From positions 98,547,001-98,611,000 of the forward strand of contig NC_134110.1 in assembly GCF_040939455.1 (NCBI RefSeq): a stretch of DNA of 64,000 nucleotides. Reading direction: 5' to 3'. A program made the translations under genes and the position numbers. The notes beneath the pieces are model-generated. The model searched no databases. It had not been told where the DNA came from and was given only the letters and a program-made list of their open reading frames with translations. This stretch comes from Microcebus murinus. Lineage: Eukaryota; Chordata; Mammalia; Primates; Cheirogaleidae. Positions 62,395-64,000 of this stretch are shown here, piece after piece (position 1 is the first letter of the stretch; each line of letters begins with the position of its first letter).

Positions 62395-62645
62395 CAATAA
62401 TAATAGCGAACACATGTAACGCCAGCCATGGTTCTAAGTGCTTAGTATATTAACCTAATGAATCTTCCCAACGAACCTACAGAGCAGGTACTATTATTGT
62501 TCTCCTTTGACAGATGGGGAACTGTGGCACAGAGTGAGGAAGTGACGTGTCACCACTCGCCACACACCACACAGTCCCAAGGCTGCAGAGCTAGACTTAG
62601 ACTCGGCTGTCTGGGACCCCAGTTCTCCATCGCTTCATTCTTCCA
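62395..62645 (-). repeat. MIR SINE, near full length
   Basis: 'GTTCTAAGTGCTTAGTATAT', 'TTGACAGATGGGGAACTGTG' and 'GCTGCAGAGCTAGACTTAGA' follow the reverse MIR order over about 250 bases. Confidence 0.8.
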
Positions 62646-64000
62646 CCTTTAGAAGCTTTACAGAAATGTCCATTATTTCAGATACTTCCCTTATAATTAT
62701 TTTCCAGCTTTTGTTTGGCTTCACAATTTGGACGGTAGCAAGTATTGTGCATTCGGGGGATCAGGCCTCCAGACTGTCCTGGCGATGGGCACACTTGAGC
62801 ACTCTGAAGCAAAGCCGATTCTCCTTGCCTTCTCGTGTAATGAATGACTTTTAGTGCCTGGTTTCTTTTCCTTCAGCCAGTGGCCAAATTTTAAGCATGC
62901 TAGGTTGATAAGGCACAGACCAAAGGAGATTGTTTGGAGGATTTCACAACTCAGCCCAGGATTCTCCAACTGTGCCAGCCGTGAGACCCCCAGCCCCCAG
63001 TTCTGAAAGCGTCCCCAACATTAGGCAGGTGCTGGCAGCCAGGGCCCAATCCGATGCCAAGTCGGTTAGTTTTCCATCTGCCACGCAGGCTGAGCTCCCT
63101 CCCGCAGAGAGTGCAGACAAGGGCTTCCCGTGCACACGCGGGGCTAGTGATGAGCTGTGTGACTGAGGCCCAGAACAAACATTTATGGAGGCCTTGTTTT
63201 GTACCAGGCAACTGCAAAGAGCAGTCTCCTCCAGATAAAGGGTGGCAGACCTCTTAAATCCTGCTAATGGAGTTTGCCGGTGAGGGGATTAGGCTGGGAC
63301 GGGAAAGTGAGAGGCTGGCTGAAGAGGACACCCAGTTTGCCTTGATTCCACTTCAGGTCACCCAGATTAACATTAATAATTTAAGACTTCTGTTCAAAGC
63401 CTTCAAGATCATTTTGCTCAGCTCCAAGGAAGTTTCAAGTTTCAGAGCGATTTCACTGCCTAGCGAGCTTGACAACACAGGAAAAACTCAGATTTTCGTC
63501 CTGACCCTGGCTTTAGAGAAGTCCACGCTCATCACTCTGAGGGTCCTCGGCATCGGTGCCCAGCAAACAGCCCACGGGGCCTGTTTCTCCCGTTGTCAGT
63601 CCTCAGTGCCAGGCGGGCTGGTTCATTCCTCACAGTGTTAGGAAATGTGAGCAATTAAAAATGCAGAACTGGAGAACTGGTCCCAGGGAAGGTGACTCAC
63701 TCTGTCACTGGTTTCAGTGAAGCTGCTTCCTCATGCCACTCTCCATGCCTTTGCTAATCCAAATCCTCCTCAGAGGCTTCCTCTAGTTTGCGCCTTTGTA
63801 TATGCAGACTGTTCTCACATTGCAGTCTCTTGAGCTCCTTTCTTGGTCCATAACAAGGGAAGCTTTATATCATGCAGTAGAATAAGGTTTCGGTCTTTTA
63901 GACTATTATTTTTGGTGTAATGTCAATTGTCCCTTCTACTCATTAGAAGTTGACCATGATTAAGTCTTTCCCAACTTAAAAAAAACAAACCCACAAAACC
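62646..64000. other. Single-copy-like sequence to window end
   Basis: No gene or clear repeat. A weak MIR/L2-like phrase occurs near 63175-63215 ('ACATTTATGGAGGCCTTG'), and an L2-like piece near 63750. A 124-codon frame at 63267-63641 shows no family motif. Confidence 0.35.

Overview
The window looks like nuclear, intergenic DNA from a strepsirrhine primate, most likely a lemur. Two things point there. The younger Alu copies carry a right arm with the phrases 'TTGGCCAACTAATATATATAG' (read in pieces) and 'CTACTATAAATAGA', which are typical of strepsirrhine Alus. The younger LINE-1 copies share one G-rich 3' UTR that ends in 'TTTGTACCCCCATAATA'. Old mammalian repeats (MIR, L2, MaLR LTRs, L1M, hAT-type DNA transposons) fill much of the remainder. 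I recognise no host protein-coding gene, no rRNA or tRNA gene, no CRISPR array and no bacterial feature. Almost every open reading frame in the window is either L1 sequence or chance.

Layout. 1-18.4 kb: old repeats and single-copy-like sequence with a few Alus, an L1 3' piece inserted in an old palindromic DNA transposon, a MaLR LTR, nested L1M tails, and an Alu inserted at the edge of an older Alu. 18.49-25.34 kb: full-length L1 (element 1, plus strand) with 5' UTR, ORF1, ORF2 and 3' UTR, broken by stops, frameshifts and an Alu. 25.3-28.2 kb: old L1M cut by a MaLR LTR, MIRs, and a short antisense L1 tail. 28.22-34.86 kb: a second, more decayed full-length L1 (element 2) with a 15-bp target-site duplication (TSD). 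35-45 kb: mostly single-copy-like DNA, a free left Alu monomer, an old L1 interrupted by an apparent processed retrocopy (41.08-41.49 kb), and a 191-bp hAT-type element with an exact 8-bp TSD (44.0 kb). 45.20-49.13 kb: a third L1 (element 3), slightly 5'-truncated, missing about 2.6 kb of ORF2. 49-57 kb: single-copy-like DNA, a microsatellite, a well-preserved solo LTR (50.86-51.30 kb), L2, L1M and a palindromic DNA transposon. 57-64 kb: four Alus, an L1 3' UTR copy, MIR/L2, and an isolated CpG island of about 320 bp (61.03-61.35 kb).

How the parts work together. There is no host pathway to describe. The biology is retrotransposition: L1 ORF1p (RNA-binding trimer) and ORF2p (endonuclease plus reverse transcriptase) copy L1 RNA and, in trans, Alu RNA and mRNAs. 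The Alus, 3' L1 stubs and retrocopy are products of that machinery, and many carry TSDs I could read directly. The points most worth checking are: two premature stops shared by L1 elements 1 and 3, the internally deleted element 3, long antisense ORFs in the L1 5' UTRs, the hAT-type element, the solo LTR, the unidentified retrocopy, and the CpG island. All family names come from memory of consensus sequences and were not checked against a database.
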